Below, piece by piece: positions 30,001-36,544 of a DNA stretch of 64,000 bases. The first letter of the stretch is position 1. Each line of letters starts with the position of its first letter. The notes beneath the pieces were generated by a model. The model saw only the letters and a program-made list of their open reading frames with translations. It ran no database searches and had not been told where the DNA came from. Source of the stretch: Mytilus trossulus (taxonomy: Eukaryota > Mollusca > Bivalvia > Mytilida > Mytilidae); the NCBI RefSeq assembly GCF_036588685.1, contig NW_026963311.1, positions 310,001 through 374,000 of the forward strand, in the 5' to 3' direction. Both the position numbers and the translations under genes were made by a program.

Positions 30001-33000
30001 ATTGAAAATTGTTTTCTAAACGTTTCTCCAAAATTGATCGCCCTGAAGATCATTAAAAATCTTCTTGTAAAAATCAAATATGTCTATACAGGTTACTGAT
30101 TTTATAGATATTGCTGGTATTTATAATGGCTATTTGTACAGAAGGCTATTTTGATAATACTGAGCTGCTAATATGATTGAAAATACACTTACGTTAAGAG
30201 GCTGCAGTAATTCTAAATATATTTATCGCCCAAGTTACCGTGTTATAACAAGAGATTTTAACATCGTCCATAACCGAGAGTTGAAATAATTCCTCAGTAA
30301 AGGATTTTGATATAGTCCCCGTCAACCATAAATTGGAATGAGTGTCGTAACATTATCTACGACTCACTCCATACTTACTGCACGAAAAAAAAAAAAAAAC
30401 AATCCATCGATTTTTTTTTAATTCAGTAGAGAACATAGTTTATATTCGAATTAAACATTTCAAAAACCACTTTACTACTTTCTACAGTCACAATAGCATT
30501 AAGGTTCTGTAAATAAAAATCACGAATTCACCAGCATGCGAAATTACTTTATTTTCGGCAAATGATAACTATAACGAGCATGAACTTGTAGCTACCTCTT
30601 TCAAGCAGAACCGGATAACACGAATAATATAACTATCTACTTGCTTCCAAGGCTGCACAAAACACCTTACAAATATACATGTATTTCGTCTTCAAGCCAT
30701 TGTTTTACAAAATATACTACAAAAAAATCTTAATTTGATAAACATTGAAACAATCGAAAAATAACGTTATCACACGAACAGAAAAGTTGTTACTTCTGAG
30801 ATTGTGATACTCTCGGCGATGAAAGGCCCACCTACAATAAAATTCGCGCATGCAGACTTTGGAACTTATACAGCGAGCATTTGTCAAAAAAACAACCAGT
30901 ATCTTAAAGAATCTAAAAGAATTCGAAAATCAATCTGACAAGAAAAACAGAAATAAGTGGACTTATAAATAAACAAACTACAAAATCAGAATCATACATA
31001 GAAAACTTCAGATTGATCATCAAGAACAGTTTTTGTTGGTTTTATATTCTCCGCTTGTAAAAAAAGATATTCACTGACTATGATTCCAACTCAATAAGAC
31101 GGACTTGACCCTAGATGAATTTTGCTATTCTCTTTGAGACCCTTTTGGTCACATATTTTATCATATTTTGTATATCCTTGTCTTTTATATAATATGGTTT
31201 TGATTATTTCGGATGAATAACATAAAAGGGCAGCGTTTCAGACACACAAAAAATATAGAGTTATAATTAGTATTTTCCATTTTTGATTAATATTTAAATA
31301 AGAAAGACGTTTCGCATGCACCATACTCTACTCCCCTTGCATCATACACAATACGTTACGAGACTTTGCATCATTTTATCATGCACGTTTTATTATGAAG
31401 TGTATATTGAAAATATGTATTCATCACTTTTTTTTGGCAGCTACACTTCATATTTAATATCTAATGCCTTTAATTCTTTCATAGAATCTGTTAGTTGAAA
31501 CGAAGGTTAATGCAGTTTGTTTTGCGGTAGTTTATTATTTCATAGAAAACATTTAATAAATTATATAGCATATGACCTTTTTAATTCTTTTTCTTAATCT
31601 TCATGTCACGGTAAACATTTTGTTCTTAATTTGAAAACTAGAAGTTTTCTTTGAAATGATTCAAGAGATCGTGAATAGTAAAATATTATATCTTATTGAA
31701 AAATAGAGTACTACAGTTATGTATGATACCATTACAATATTGTCCGGTTAGTCGTCCTTTGCAACCTCCTTTACAAACTAAAGTGTCTTTATCGCAAACA
31801 TCGTTTAAACAATTTTCATCTTTACATCCCCAAATGCAGGAACCATTTCCTGGATAGCAATGTTGATGAATACAACTTTCAGGACACAACCTCGTGCAAT
31901 TACTACCCCAAAACGTTTCCTGACAACCTTAAAACAAAAAATACAAATATACATGGAAATATTGAATACATTGACGACACAAAGTCTTATGCATTTCATA
32001 CAAGATATCTTCACCTTTTTAACACGTATAACATTATTAAATTTAGTTGAGTTCTATACATAGTCAAAAATTAATTATAATCAATTCACACATTATTTCA
32101 ATGTTGTGCGTTTATACTATTTTATTTGTTCCGAGTTATACCATCTCTGTACCAATGCTGCCACAGTACAAAAATTGGCATTAAATATACTATTGCGAAG
32201 CTCAAGCAGACGAAACGCGCGTCTGGCGTATTAAATCATAATCCTGGTACATTTGACAACTACTTACTGTATTAAAACAAATATGCATTATGACTAGATC
32301 TTCAAATACTTTTTTCGTAGGTACAAACACTGATTTTCTTATCAATTAATAAGAATATGACTACGTATAAATGATTACAACTATAAACACTTACGTTTGT
32401 ACATTCGCAAATATACTTGAAGCATGTGTTTAATGGCTGTTAAACGGTATTAAAACTAAAACATGGATATATCGTGGAAGTGTGCTGATGGATATTGTAG
32501 GCTTCAATACATATAGATTCATACAATGCAACAAATGTGTTACGATAGTTCCTGACTCGAGACAGTTAAATTTTACTATTTAAATAATTGAAATTTAACT
32601 GTTTGTAGTAGAGAAATATCGTAATACACGAGTATTAGGGTCGGAATCTGTTTCCCTAATGATTTCTATTCTTCTTTTTTCAAAGATTTTCAGAAAGATG
32701 TGTTGTTTATATGCGACATCATTAGGAATGGTCGCCTTTTTAATGACTTCACAATAGGAAAAAACTATCAAATGTCAGTAATTTTAATGATCGTCGCCTC
32801 TCAGAAACATGACAATTTGAATAACTAAAACAATCTTAAATGGTTCAAGACCATTAGTAATTTTTCATATAATTCTACCATGTATAAACCAACCTTCAAT
32901 TGCAACGTAGCACAATTCAACTGTAGGCCCCCAGTTTCCATATGTTCCATCTCCTTTAGTGTCATAATAAATAACATATTGTCCAAGTTGAAAACAAGGT

Positions 33001-35309
33001 ATAGTCTGAGTGATGTTTGGAAGACCTGGATCAGGATCTTCATAACAAAGATAACCATCAGGTGGAATAGTTGAAGTGTTGGTAACGTATATTTTGAATC
33101 CATCCATCCGGTAAGCAACTGAAATTATTTCAAAATACAAAGATATGTTATTAGTAGAACAATGTTTTTTGTATGACAATAAGCACGTCCACCAAAGAAA
33201 ATTCATATTGGTCGCCTGTTATGAAGGCAAAATCTGAGATTTAACTTTCTTAGAATTGCAAACACAATTTTAATTTCAAAAATTAAGTTCAAAAACCTCT
33301 GATCGACTGAATCAAATAGACATAGACTACCATACCGATTCAAAATAAAATTCAAATTCAAAATCGTATGCATGATATGTCTGTTGTGTATATGTAATAT
33401 CAGATTAAAAATTAACGTTTACGATTTAGAATATAAAGGACGTGTAGGTCAACGCATCGAATATTTCACCCGACTTCACTCGGCGATAATGGTTATTCAT
33501 AGTGCTGTTATATATTCAAGGTATCAATTCTTTAAGGAAAAACAAAAGTATTTCGCATTTGGTTGACATTGATTACATGCAATATGTAAAATGTGATTTT
33601 TCTATCAACACACTATTGATCGAAAAGGCTGGAACAACAAACTTAAGATATTCAACACATATACCTGACACATGGAAATCATATATGTCAATGTAGCTGA
33701 ACACGTCATATATGTGTCATACTGTCTGGTTCGCCTGTCAATTTTAGGACAATTAAAAAGAACTATTTGTTTGTCTATTGCAGTACTGATTCTGATTTTT
33801 CAATATCGTTTTTAAGGTATAATTCATAATGGTTATCAAATACAAATGATACATTTGCAAGACGTTAGTTGTTCAATTACGAAATTATGTCATTTAATGA
33901 TTTTTTCTTCTTACTTACAATGTTCTCTGTAGTATATTTTTATATCTGTAATGTATGCATATCCAAAAGAAAATGTGAACATCCACCAAGCTTCCGTTTT
34001 ACCATTAAGTGTGTGTGTACATTTATGAGGACTCCATTTGTTTGATTCAGGTGGCTCTATCGCATGTTGTGGTTTACCCCAGTAATACACTGAACTTGAT
34101 GTAGCATTTCCCAATGGGGTGATGTTCACTGTTAAAATTGAATCATGACAACCTCTACGTATCAAACATAATAGTTCATTCCATGAAAAGTTGTTTTTAT
34201 TGCTGTTAACGATATATTGACACATTTGCATGAGATTTGAAATTAAATGTTCCTTAGAATAAGCTTTCAAAAAAGATTGTCGTAGGGAAGTAATCTTTCC
34301 AAATTATATGAACACAATTTCTAAAATTCACTTTATTCGTGAATCTTCTGTTTATATACTGTCGTAGTCGTTTTCATGCGTTTATACAGTTGTCTCATCG
34401 CAGTTACTCGTTGATTCAGAATTCCAGTAAGATTATTACAACAAAATTTGGAGACAAAGCTTCTCATTCTCTAATTCACGAAAAGAACAATGGATCGGTA
34501 GGAATTTTTTTTTTAAATTCCGGTACATTTTATCTCAAAGCGTCCGTTACTTCTTATGATATTCTAAAAATGCCACCGGATGAATCGGTGGGGAAAACAT
34601 TTTGGTAAATATCTTAGAAATACATAAAAAAACACGTTTAAGAACTTTTTCTAACATTACGTGCTTCTTTCGCTTTATGAATAAACCCATGCTCTTAATC
34701 CAATAAAATGTGTTTGCACATGCGTCTATTGACTATTGCAGAATAATGAATTTTATCAAATTGTCATGTATTTAATGTATTTCATTAACTTAAAACACTT
34801 CCAAACTCTTAAATGATGTACATGTTGTTACTAATTCATTTATTATGACTGTAATGGGTTGCAATTCGAAATTGACATATTTGACCTAGATAGGACAACC
34901 GTTCATGTTGGCTGTGCAAACCCAATACCTCTGAAAAATCACATGAAATAACCTTAATTGTCCTAATCAGAACTGAATAAATTGATGCAAACTATACTTT
35001 ACTGTAGTTTCAACATAAGTAGGCATTATATTCGTGTTATTTTAGCTCCCATTATCGCTCGGGCAAAATTAATCACGAATATAATGCCTACCCATGTTAA
35101 AACTACAATAAAGTATAGCTTGCATCAATTATTTCTTTAGTTAAACGACAAAAAGAAGCATGCTATTCTTGTGCAGATTAAAAAAGTAATTGCATTATTT
35201 GTATCATAAAAAGGTAATTATCAAAAATAAAATTATAAATTTTGCAAGACTTACTCTGTGCTGTGACTTTTAACGCTACAGTTGTGTAGATAAGTAATAC
35301 TGGCAACAT
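15..35309 (-). CDS. Gene A: plexin-like receptor without sema domain (17 exons; 3' end outside window)
   Basis: Single-pass receptor; 829 codons visible. All 16 visible junctions use AG/GT sites and keep frame. Domain order: signal peptide 1-18; fucolectin/F5-8C-like galactose-binding domain about 19-163; cysteine-rich EGF/laminin-type modules 164-229, 230-274 and 275-319; four IPT/TIG domains about 334-690; transmembrane helix 701-727; basic stop-transfer KKKK; plexin juxtamembrane and start of the GAP domain 733-829, with the motif VPFRDYQTY matching the plexin hallmark PFLDYRTY. Plexins normally start with sema and PSI domains; neither is present, and a sema domain (about 500 residues) could hardly be missed between 35.3 and 23 kb. 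Known for the family: plexin GAPs act on Rap/Ras-type GTPases. Inferred: the lectin/EGF ectodomain recognises something other than a classical semaphorin. The GAP remainder and stop codon lie left of base 1. A Met-like kinase was considered and rejected on the cytoplasmic sequence. Confidence 0.88.
1081..1490 (+). repeat. Eroded copy of interspersed mussel repeat family 1
   Basis: Same order of blocks as the better copies near 8638 and 45255 (TGTTGTGCTG..., an AGTGGTTATCG segment, then GGATAGTTATCTCATTGACA), with many substitutions. Boundaries approximate. Confidence 0.5.
2602..2870 (+). mobile_element. Possible non-autonomous Helitron-like fragment
   Basis: The block starting TCTATACTATTAAATGAGAA and the following TTTTGTGTGTCGCTTCTC resemble the 5' end of bivalve Helitron-type elements as I remember them. 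No 3' hairpin or CTRR end was confirmed. Confidence 0.3.
3097..3200 (-). repeat. Terminal fragment of repeat family 1
   Basis: Antisense copy of the conserved family end: GAAGATGCGGTAC..., then TTGCCAATGAGACAACTCTT and a GGCCTTCC block. Confidence 0.65.
4980..5815 (-). repeat. Degenerate inverted relative of the 46.7-47.8-kb element
   Basis: The stretch around 5715-5810 (CGGAACTAACGAATTATCTC onward) matches the reverse complement of about 46741-46830, including CTCCCTTATTT and a CCAGCGTAC block. The rest is more diverged. Limits are approximate. Confidence 0.5.
6149..6297 (-). CDS. Gene A exon 16: start of plexin cytoplasmic GAP region
   Basis: Phase 1 in, 0 out, 149 bases: EFADAQIYIKIFKSDLVTSS, then VPFRDYQTYILHQLFPNEDI and HLLQDLK. 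It aligns with the plexin segment running from FxELQ through PFLDYRTY..R.FFPG to L..DL. It follows an 8.6-kb intron; phase and splice sites agree with exon 15. Donor GTAACT. Confidence 0.9.
6855..7255 (+). repeat. Array of short CCATGG-centred near-palindromes (copy 1)
   Basis: From about 7030, some ten units of the form TTCCCATGGGAA and variants (TTCCCATCGGAA, TTCCAATGGAA, TTCCGATGGGAA) recur every 20-30 bases. The 170 bases to the left, containing GATACAAAATT and CACCACAGCTGATCAAAA, are shared with the inverted copy at 12410-12845. Confidence 0.8.
8260..8333. repeat. Near-perfect 31-bp hairpin
   Basis: Arms 8260-8290 and 8303-8333 pair at 30 of 31 positions around a 12-base loop. The core is CCTAATACGATATATATGG. 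It probably is a tiny foldback element or the remnant of one. Confidence 0.9.
8638..9172 (+). repeat. Interspersed mussel repeat family 1, long copy
   Basis: Contains the family blocks in order: GAGTTAAGCCTTTTTCAACTG, CCACTGTCCC, GGGATCCCGC, CCCGCCACATT, GTGGTTGTCGTTTGTTTATG, GCTGACTATATGCGGTATGG, GAAGGCCGTACGGTGACCTA and the end GTTGTCTCATTGGAAATCAT. The end matches repeats at 3097, 10421, 22975, 38553, 44480, 45255, 57590 and 59628. Probably the 3' portion of a non-LTR or other retroelement. Confidence 0.8.
9518..9649. mobile_element. 132-bp MITE-like element
   Basis: Terminal inverted repeats of about 17 bp (AGAGGCGGATCCAGGGG at 9518-9534, complement at 9633-9649) enclose a 98-base core rich in CCCCC/GGGG patches. 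Flanks read TTAAC on the left and TTAAT on the right, a possible TTAA target site. Confidence 0.7.
10421..10480 (+). repeat. Short terminal fragment of repeat family 1
   Basis: TGGTCTTTTCTGGAGAGTTG and CATTGTCAATCATACCGCAA match the family end; nothing else of the element remains. Confidence 0.65.
10922..11473. mobile_element. 552-bp MITE with long terminal inverted repeats
   Basis: The first and last roughly 75-80 bases are imperfect reverse complements; the best block is GCATCTTCGCTAGCCAAGGG (10930-10949, mirrored at 11445-11464). The core has no reading frame. Apparent open frames at both ends merely translate the inverted repeat. Confidence 0.85.
12410..12845 (-). repeat. Array of CCATGG-centred near-palindromes (copy 2, inverted)
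   Basis: About nine units (TTCCCATTGGAA, TTTCCAAGGGAA, TTCCCATCGGAA, TTCCCATGGGAA and similar) between 12465 and 12670, followed by the reverse complement of the flank seen left of the 6855-7255 array (TCAGCTGTGGTCAC..., ATCACTTGGCCAAAC...). Confidence 0.8.
12848..14639. mobile_element. 1.8-kb composite element flanked by 105-bp inverted repeats
   Basis: Arms 12848-12951 and 14535-14639 are near-identical reverse complements (shared block AAATACTGAACTTAGAGGAA). A third, single copy of the arm lies at about 19290-19435, so the arm is a dispersed sequence. The interior holds a smaller element (12961-13975) with a tandem array. Confidence 0.7.
12961..13975. mobile_element. 1015-bp element with 12-bp terminal inverted repeats and internal 160-bp tandem array
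   Basis: Ends CACAGACGGCCA (12961-12972) and, as complement, CACAGATGGCCA (13975-13964). Inside, five tandem units of about 160-166 bp start near 13062, 13222, 13386, 13552 and 13718, each with a GGCGGCCATCTTGGATGATG-like block. The tail is rich in GACGACGAAGGACGACG. The architecture recalls bivalve Pearl-type elements and 160-bp satellites; homology untested. Confidence 0.7.
14907..15132 (-). CDS. Gene A exon 15: membrane-proximal stalk, transmembrane helix, juxtamembrane segment
   Basis: Phase 0 in, 1 out, 226 bases. After YIGDLHYKVDIN comes an uncharged 27-residue helix (701-727, TLAITVGIM to VFAVTII), then the stop-transfer RKKKKRTIKEF and a charged helix MTREEMIREASRE of the kind that forms the plexin juxtamembrane coiled coil. 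Extracellular side N-terminal, cytoplasm C-terminal. The donor GTGACT is non-optimal. Confidence 0.92.
15605..15775 (+). repeat. Interspersed repeat family 2 (ACGCGCGTCTGGCGTA family)
   Basis: Contains ATCCCAGGCGAAGACAACCT, a GCGTCACTGATAAGTCTTGT block and AACGCGCGTCTGGCGTATTA. Other copies: 32190-32262, 57000-57130 and 63575-63775. Confidence 0.7.
15945..16165 (+). repeat. Retroelement 3'-end-like repeat
   Basis: TTCCTGTACCAAGTCAAGAA followed by T-rich sequence with GTTGTTGTTGCACGTTAGTG is a block I recall as recurrent in mussel genomes; no coding part remains. It lies in the intron before the transmembrane exon. Confidence 0.4.
16290..16454 (-). CDS. Gene A exon 14: IPT domain 4
   Basis: Phase 0/0, 165 bases: GRNILSGARLEDYRIHVGL, CLLTDIDMQLITCFPPKS, ending with VNTVHII. 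With the end of exon 13 it reads IQIKGRNIL...C....LITC.PP, the plexin IPT signature. Confidence 0.9.
17856..18059 (-). CDS. Gene A exon 13: end of IPT 3 and start of IPT 4
   Basis: Phase 0/0, 204 bases: DKHCDVLEDTSVVCKTPQ, then YFDDVTLPVNVEYVEDPTF and ERFPVVYEYDKESSIQIK. The C...S.VCKTP motif closes IPT 3; Y.EDPTF opens IPT 4, as in plexins. Confidence 0.9.
18500..18569 (-). CDS. Gene A exon 12: IPT domain 3 core
   Basis: Phase 2 in, 0 out, 70 bases: SGGATFTIRGEGFYNVEKIT, then VERV. SGG.TFTI.G.GF is the canonical second-strand motif of IPT domains and joins exon 11 in frame. Donor GTATGT. Confidence 0.9.
18890..19078 (-). CDS. Gene A exon 11: end of IPT 2 and start of IPT 3
   Basis: Phase 2/2, 189 bases: TFPDTFSSNYIKCKTGNS, then VIIDGLTMLEFKGTFKYLPD and PKFNIFNRSPKAQL. 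FKYLPDPKF is the plexin/Met F.Y..DP.F bridge between consecutive IPT domains. The donor is GTATGA. Confidence 0.9.
19285..19440 (+). repeat. Dispersed copy of the 12848/14535 inverted-repeat arm
   Basis: AAATCACAAAAATACTGAAC, GGAAAGTCCTTAATCAAATG and ACTTGGTACAGACATTTTCT match the right arm of the composite element (about 14541-14680) but stand alone between gene A exons 10 and 11. Confidence 0.7.
19645..19790 (-). CDS. Gene A exon 10: IPT/TIG domain 2, N-terminal part
   Basis: Phase 0 in, 2 out, 146 bases: NPTILDFSPTKSFLSGNTTV, then TIKGPNIGFEGRNRYNISFC. The NPTI..FSP..SFLSG.T.VTI.G pattern is a clear IPT start. Three cysteines lie near the end; two N-glycosylation sequons (NTT, NIS) are present. 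Confidence 0.9.
20167..20275 (-). CDS. Gene A exon 9: IPT domain 1, C-terminal part
   Basis: Phase 2 in, 0 out, 109 bases: LTCVTGKINTNQTNGIFVSV and NAKTFNDSDNSYFSYK, the final strands of IPT 1 ending in the FxY motif that precedes the next domain. The acceptor is a gagcag (NAGNAG) tandem; the cag site is used here, and the alternative start is 20278, adding one Ser. Confidence 0.85.
20276..21081 (-). other. Gene A intron 8, no recognised elements
   Basis: AT-rich intron between the two halves of IPT 1. I see no further exon, repeat or hairpin worth listing. Confidence 0.6.
21082..21224 (-). CDS. Gene A exon 8: IPT/TIG domain 1, N-terminal part
   Basis: Phase 0 in, 2 out, 143 bases: VNPLSGPLGGGTILTIRGKY then SISIDISGVRCRNVTV. 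The P..GP..GGT.LTI.G pattern is the diagnostic first strands of IPT/TIG folds; the later Cys is the usual disulfide partner. Confidence 0.9.
22144..22199 (-). CDS. Gene A exon 7: linker into first IPT domain
   Basis: Phase 1 in, 0 out, 56 bases: DEQCFTDSKMTNCTPEIYQ. The CTPEIYQV junction made with exon 8 resembles the start of the first IPT of Met/plexin proteins. The donor is GTATAT. It is short, but it is needed to bridge the EGF phase (1) to the IPT phase (0). Confidence 0.78.
22970..23243. mobile_element. Foldback element with family-1 ends
   Basis: Starts with the antisense family-1 end (GTGGTATGAATGCCAATGAG) and finishes with the sense end (ACATTGGCACTCCTACCACA), giving inverted termini of about 45 bases. 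Present at the same place in the duplicate (26490-26780), so it inserted before the duplication. Confidence 0.75.
23448..23582 (-). CDS. Gene A exon 6: EGF/laminin-type module 3 (duplicated exon, left copy)
   Basis: Phase 1/1, 135 bases, ECPPSYYGNLCQSRCPLNCS to GRFGETCEL. It is almost identical to exon 5 (N to S, V to L). Both exons keep splice sites, and symmetric phases allow inclusion of both, either or neither without a frameshift, so alternative splicing is possible. Confidence 0.88.
26490..26780. mobile_element. Foldback element with family-1 ends (duplicate copy)
   Basis: Orthologous position to 22970-23243 in the right duplication unit, with a 17-base insertion near 26713 and scattered substitutions. 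Confidence 0.75.
26979..27113 (-). CDS. Gene A exon 5: EGF/laminin-type module 2 (duplicated exon, right copy)
   Basis: Phase 1/1, 135 bases (45 residues), ECPPSYYGNLCQNRCPVNCS to GRFGETCEL. It differs from exon 6 by three bases and two residues. The acceptor (tag) and donor (GTATGA) are intact. It lies inside the right unit of the 22.5-30.6-kb tandem duplication. Confidence 0.88.
28307..28878. mobile_element. 570-bp insertion of unknown type in right duplication unit
   Basis: The left unit has only three bases (TAC) at the equivalent position (after ATTCAG, about 24795). The insert is AT-rich, begins CAGTCAGGGGCGTTACTTAA and repeats TTACTT...AAGTTATTTT motifs. No clear terminal inverted repeat or target duplication. 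Confidence 0.65.
28951..29530. mobile_element. 580-bp MITE absent from the paralogous site
   Basis: Terminal inverted repeats GGAGTAGGTTCAGTAAG (28951-28967) and the complement of GGAGTAGGTCCGGTAAG (29514-29530), 15 of 17 matching. Flanks TAAA and TTTA meet as TAAATTTA in the left unit near 24868, an empty site. No target duplication is visible. No transposase frame. Confidence 0.88.
31730..31927 (-). CDS. Gene A exon 4: cysteine-rich EGF/laminin-type module 1
   Basis: Phase 1/1, 198 bases. It begins GCQETFWGSNCTRLCPESC and carries a dense, regular cysteine array including CIWGCKDENC and CKGGCKGRLTGQYCNG, as in MEGF/Tie-type tandem EGF modules. It follows the lectin domain directly, the usual order in mussel lectin-EGF receptors. 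Confidence 0.88.
32190..32262 (+). repeat. Repeat family 2, short copy
   Basis: GACGAAACGCGCGTCTGGCG and the following TATTAAATCATAATCCTGGT match the copy at 15720-15770. It lies in the intron between the galactose-binding domain and the first EGF exon. Confidence 0.65.
32894..33118 (-). CDS. Gene A exon 3: second half of galactose-binding domain
   Basis: Phase 1/1, 225 bases. It encodes AYRMDGFKIYVTNTSTIPP, then a Cys-containing stretch and CFQLGQYVIYYDT...VELCYVAIEG. The order RMxGFxxYVxNT, then C, then GxYVIYY, then ELCxVxxxG is the C-terminal signature of bivalve fucolectin-like domains. Ligand specificity cannot be read from the sequence. Confidence 0.88.
33919..34128 (-). CDS. Gene A exon 2: first half of galactose-binding (fucolectin-like) domain
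   Basis: Phase 1 in, phase 1 out. It encodes NITPLGNATSSSVYYWGKP through WWMFTFSFGYAYITDIKIYY. The WWM-F...ITDIKIYYR pattern matches the WWxVDL...I..I.IYYR strand region of fucolectin/F5-8C-like domains common in bivalve EGF-receptor proteins. Two N-x-S/T sites lie near the mature N terminus. Upstream open sequence in the same frame was not used because the pyrimidine-rich acceptor at 34129 joins in phase. Confidence 0.85.
34980..35130. mobile_element. Foldback element with 57-bp arms in gene A intron 1
   Basis: Arms 34980-35036 and 35074-35130 are reverse complements with about five mismatches (shared block AGGCATTATATTCGTG); the 37-base loop contains GCTCGGGC. It lies 120-270 bases from the signal-peptide exon. 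Confidence 0.9.
35255..35309 (-). CDS. Gene A exon 1: start codon and signal peptide
   Basis: Eighteen codons from ATG at 35309-35307 encode MLPVLLIYTTVALKVTAQ, a hydrophobic signal peptide with a plausible cut after VTA. The donor GTAAGT is consensus and leaves phase 1. The base at -3 of the ATG is A. A short upstream reading frame (ATG at 35341, four sense codons then TGA at 35329-35327) precedes it. A possible acceptor (cag, 35346-35344) suggests that a non-coding exon lies further upstream. Confidence 0.8.
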
Positions 35310-35558
35310 ATTACCAGATGTTTCTTTCAATATTTGACCATTTCTGCATCAAAATATCAATAATAAAAAAAAGTTATAAATAAACATGTCGTCTATAACG
35401 ATTGTAGGATAGAAACGTACAATGAAGTTGAGTATATTACATGAAATGTAGTTAAAATAAACAAAAAAGAAATAAGATCAAGACTAAATGACTACTATAT
35501 ACTTCATTCACAATTACATAATGCTAAAGCCCAAAGTCGGGTTATATCGTCAGGTCAC

Positions 35559-35756
35559 ATGTTTACTGTAACATGTCAAAATGTAAACCGTAACATATCA
35601 AAATGTTAACCGTAACATATCAAAATGTTAACCGTACCATATCAAAATGTTAACCGTAACATATCAAAATGTTTACCGTAACATGTCAAAATGTTAACCG
35701 TAACATATCAAAATGTTTACCGTAACATATCAAAATATTTTACCGTAACATTTAAG
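35559..35756. repeat. Nine tandem 22-bp units upstream of gene A
   Basis: Unit core AACCGTAACATATCAAAATG, repeated every 22 bases with one to four changes per unit. Two degenerate units reappear at about 36395-36450, beyond the adjacent foldback element. It starts 250 bases upstream of the gene A start codon. Confidence 0.92.
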
Positions 35757-35902
35757 GAATGACTATAATATTTTTTCTGTCTATGAAGAAATAACATAAA
35801 AAATTTGGTGCACACTGAATAACGCGCGGGTTATTTCACAGTGTGCACCACATTTTTTATGTTATTTCGAATAGACAGAAAAAATATTACAGTCATTTCT
35901 TA
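35751..35902. mobile_element. Foldback element with 72-bp arms upstream of gene A
   Basis: Arms 35751-35822 and 35831-35902 pair with few mismatches (shared block GGTGCACACTG); the 8-base loop is GC-rich. It abuts the 22-bp array and could form a long hairpin in DNA or RNA. Confidence 0.9.
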
Positions 35903-36544
35903 TAATTTAATTCTTAATTACACCTTCTGTAAGAATCATGGATTTTGATTGGTTGGTAGCTAGTGTATTTTTCACCAATTTACTGTTATCAAATGATATC
36001 GTTCATTTTTAAACGCCGCCGGGGTATTTGCCAAAAGGATATGCCTTTTTTACACTCTCTGCCGTGGTATTTGCCAAAAAATACTCTATCCGACTAGACG
36101 CTTGTAACGTCACGATCATCAATACGTTTTTGAACATTAACATTCGGTGTAATTAACGTCTTGAGAATGAATTTCCCTCGCCTTGCGGCTCGCGAAATTT
36201 AACATTCTTTCGACTGGTATTTTTCGCAAATACCCCTCCTTAACATGATATATCTGTTTAAAATTCCATTTTTAAACCGTAGAAAACCATGAAAAAACGT
36301 TGATGACGTCACGGTCACATAGCTAAATTATGTCTATGGGCTCATAACAAAATAACGTTAGCCAATTAGAAGACGTGTTACATCCAAAATTAAATTATGT
36401 CAAAATGTTTACTGTACAAACTCAAAATGTACACTGTAACATTTACATTAGCTAAATAAAGTTTGCTATACCCATAGAACATTCCACTTGGATTTTTCAC
36501 TCACAGGATAATTGAACCTGTTCAGATAACAACAAGATACATAT

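Larger units (their letters stand above)
26043..30648. repeat. Tandem segmental duplication inside gene A, right unit (4.6 kb)
   Basis: Right unit, containing EGF exon 5. It is longer than the left unit mainly because of two insertions of about 570-580 bp (28307-28878 and 28951-29530) absent from the left unit; a small deletion near 30170 is also visible. Confidence 0.92.
27114..31729 (-). other. Gene A intron 4 (4.6 kb)
   Basis: Lies between EGF exons 4 and 5; mostly the right duplication unit with its insertions, then AT-rich sequence 30650-31700. No additional EGF exon seen. Confidence 0.65.

Noticed and set aside
33911-34270. A longer coding version of gene A exon 2 starting at an upstream ATG (34270)
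   Set aside because: The acceptor at 34129 joins the signal-peptide exon in phase, and the extra upstream residues have no signal-peptide or domain character. An alternative first exon cannot be fully excluded.
14907-35309. Gene A as a Met/Ron-like receptor tyrosine kinase
   Set aside because: IPT domains are shared by Met and plexins, but the cytoplasmic exons 15-16 match plexin juxtamembrane/GAP sequence and no kinase motif is seen.
35559-35756. CRISPR-like array
   Set aside because: Units are directly adjacent with no unique spacers, and the genome is eukaryotic; it is a minisatellite.
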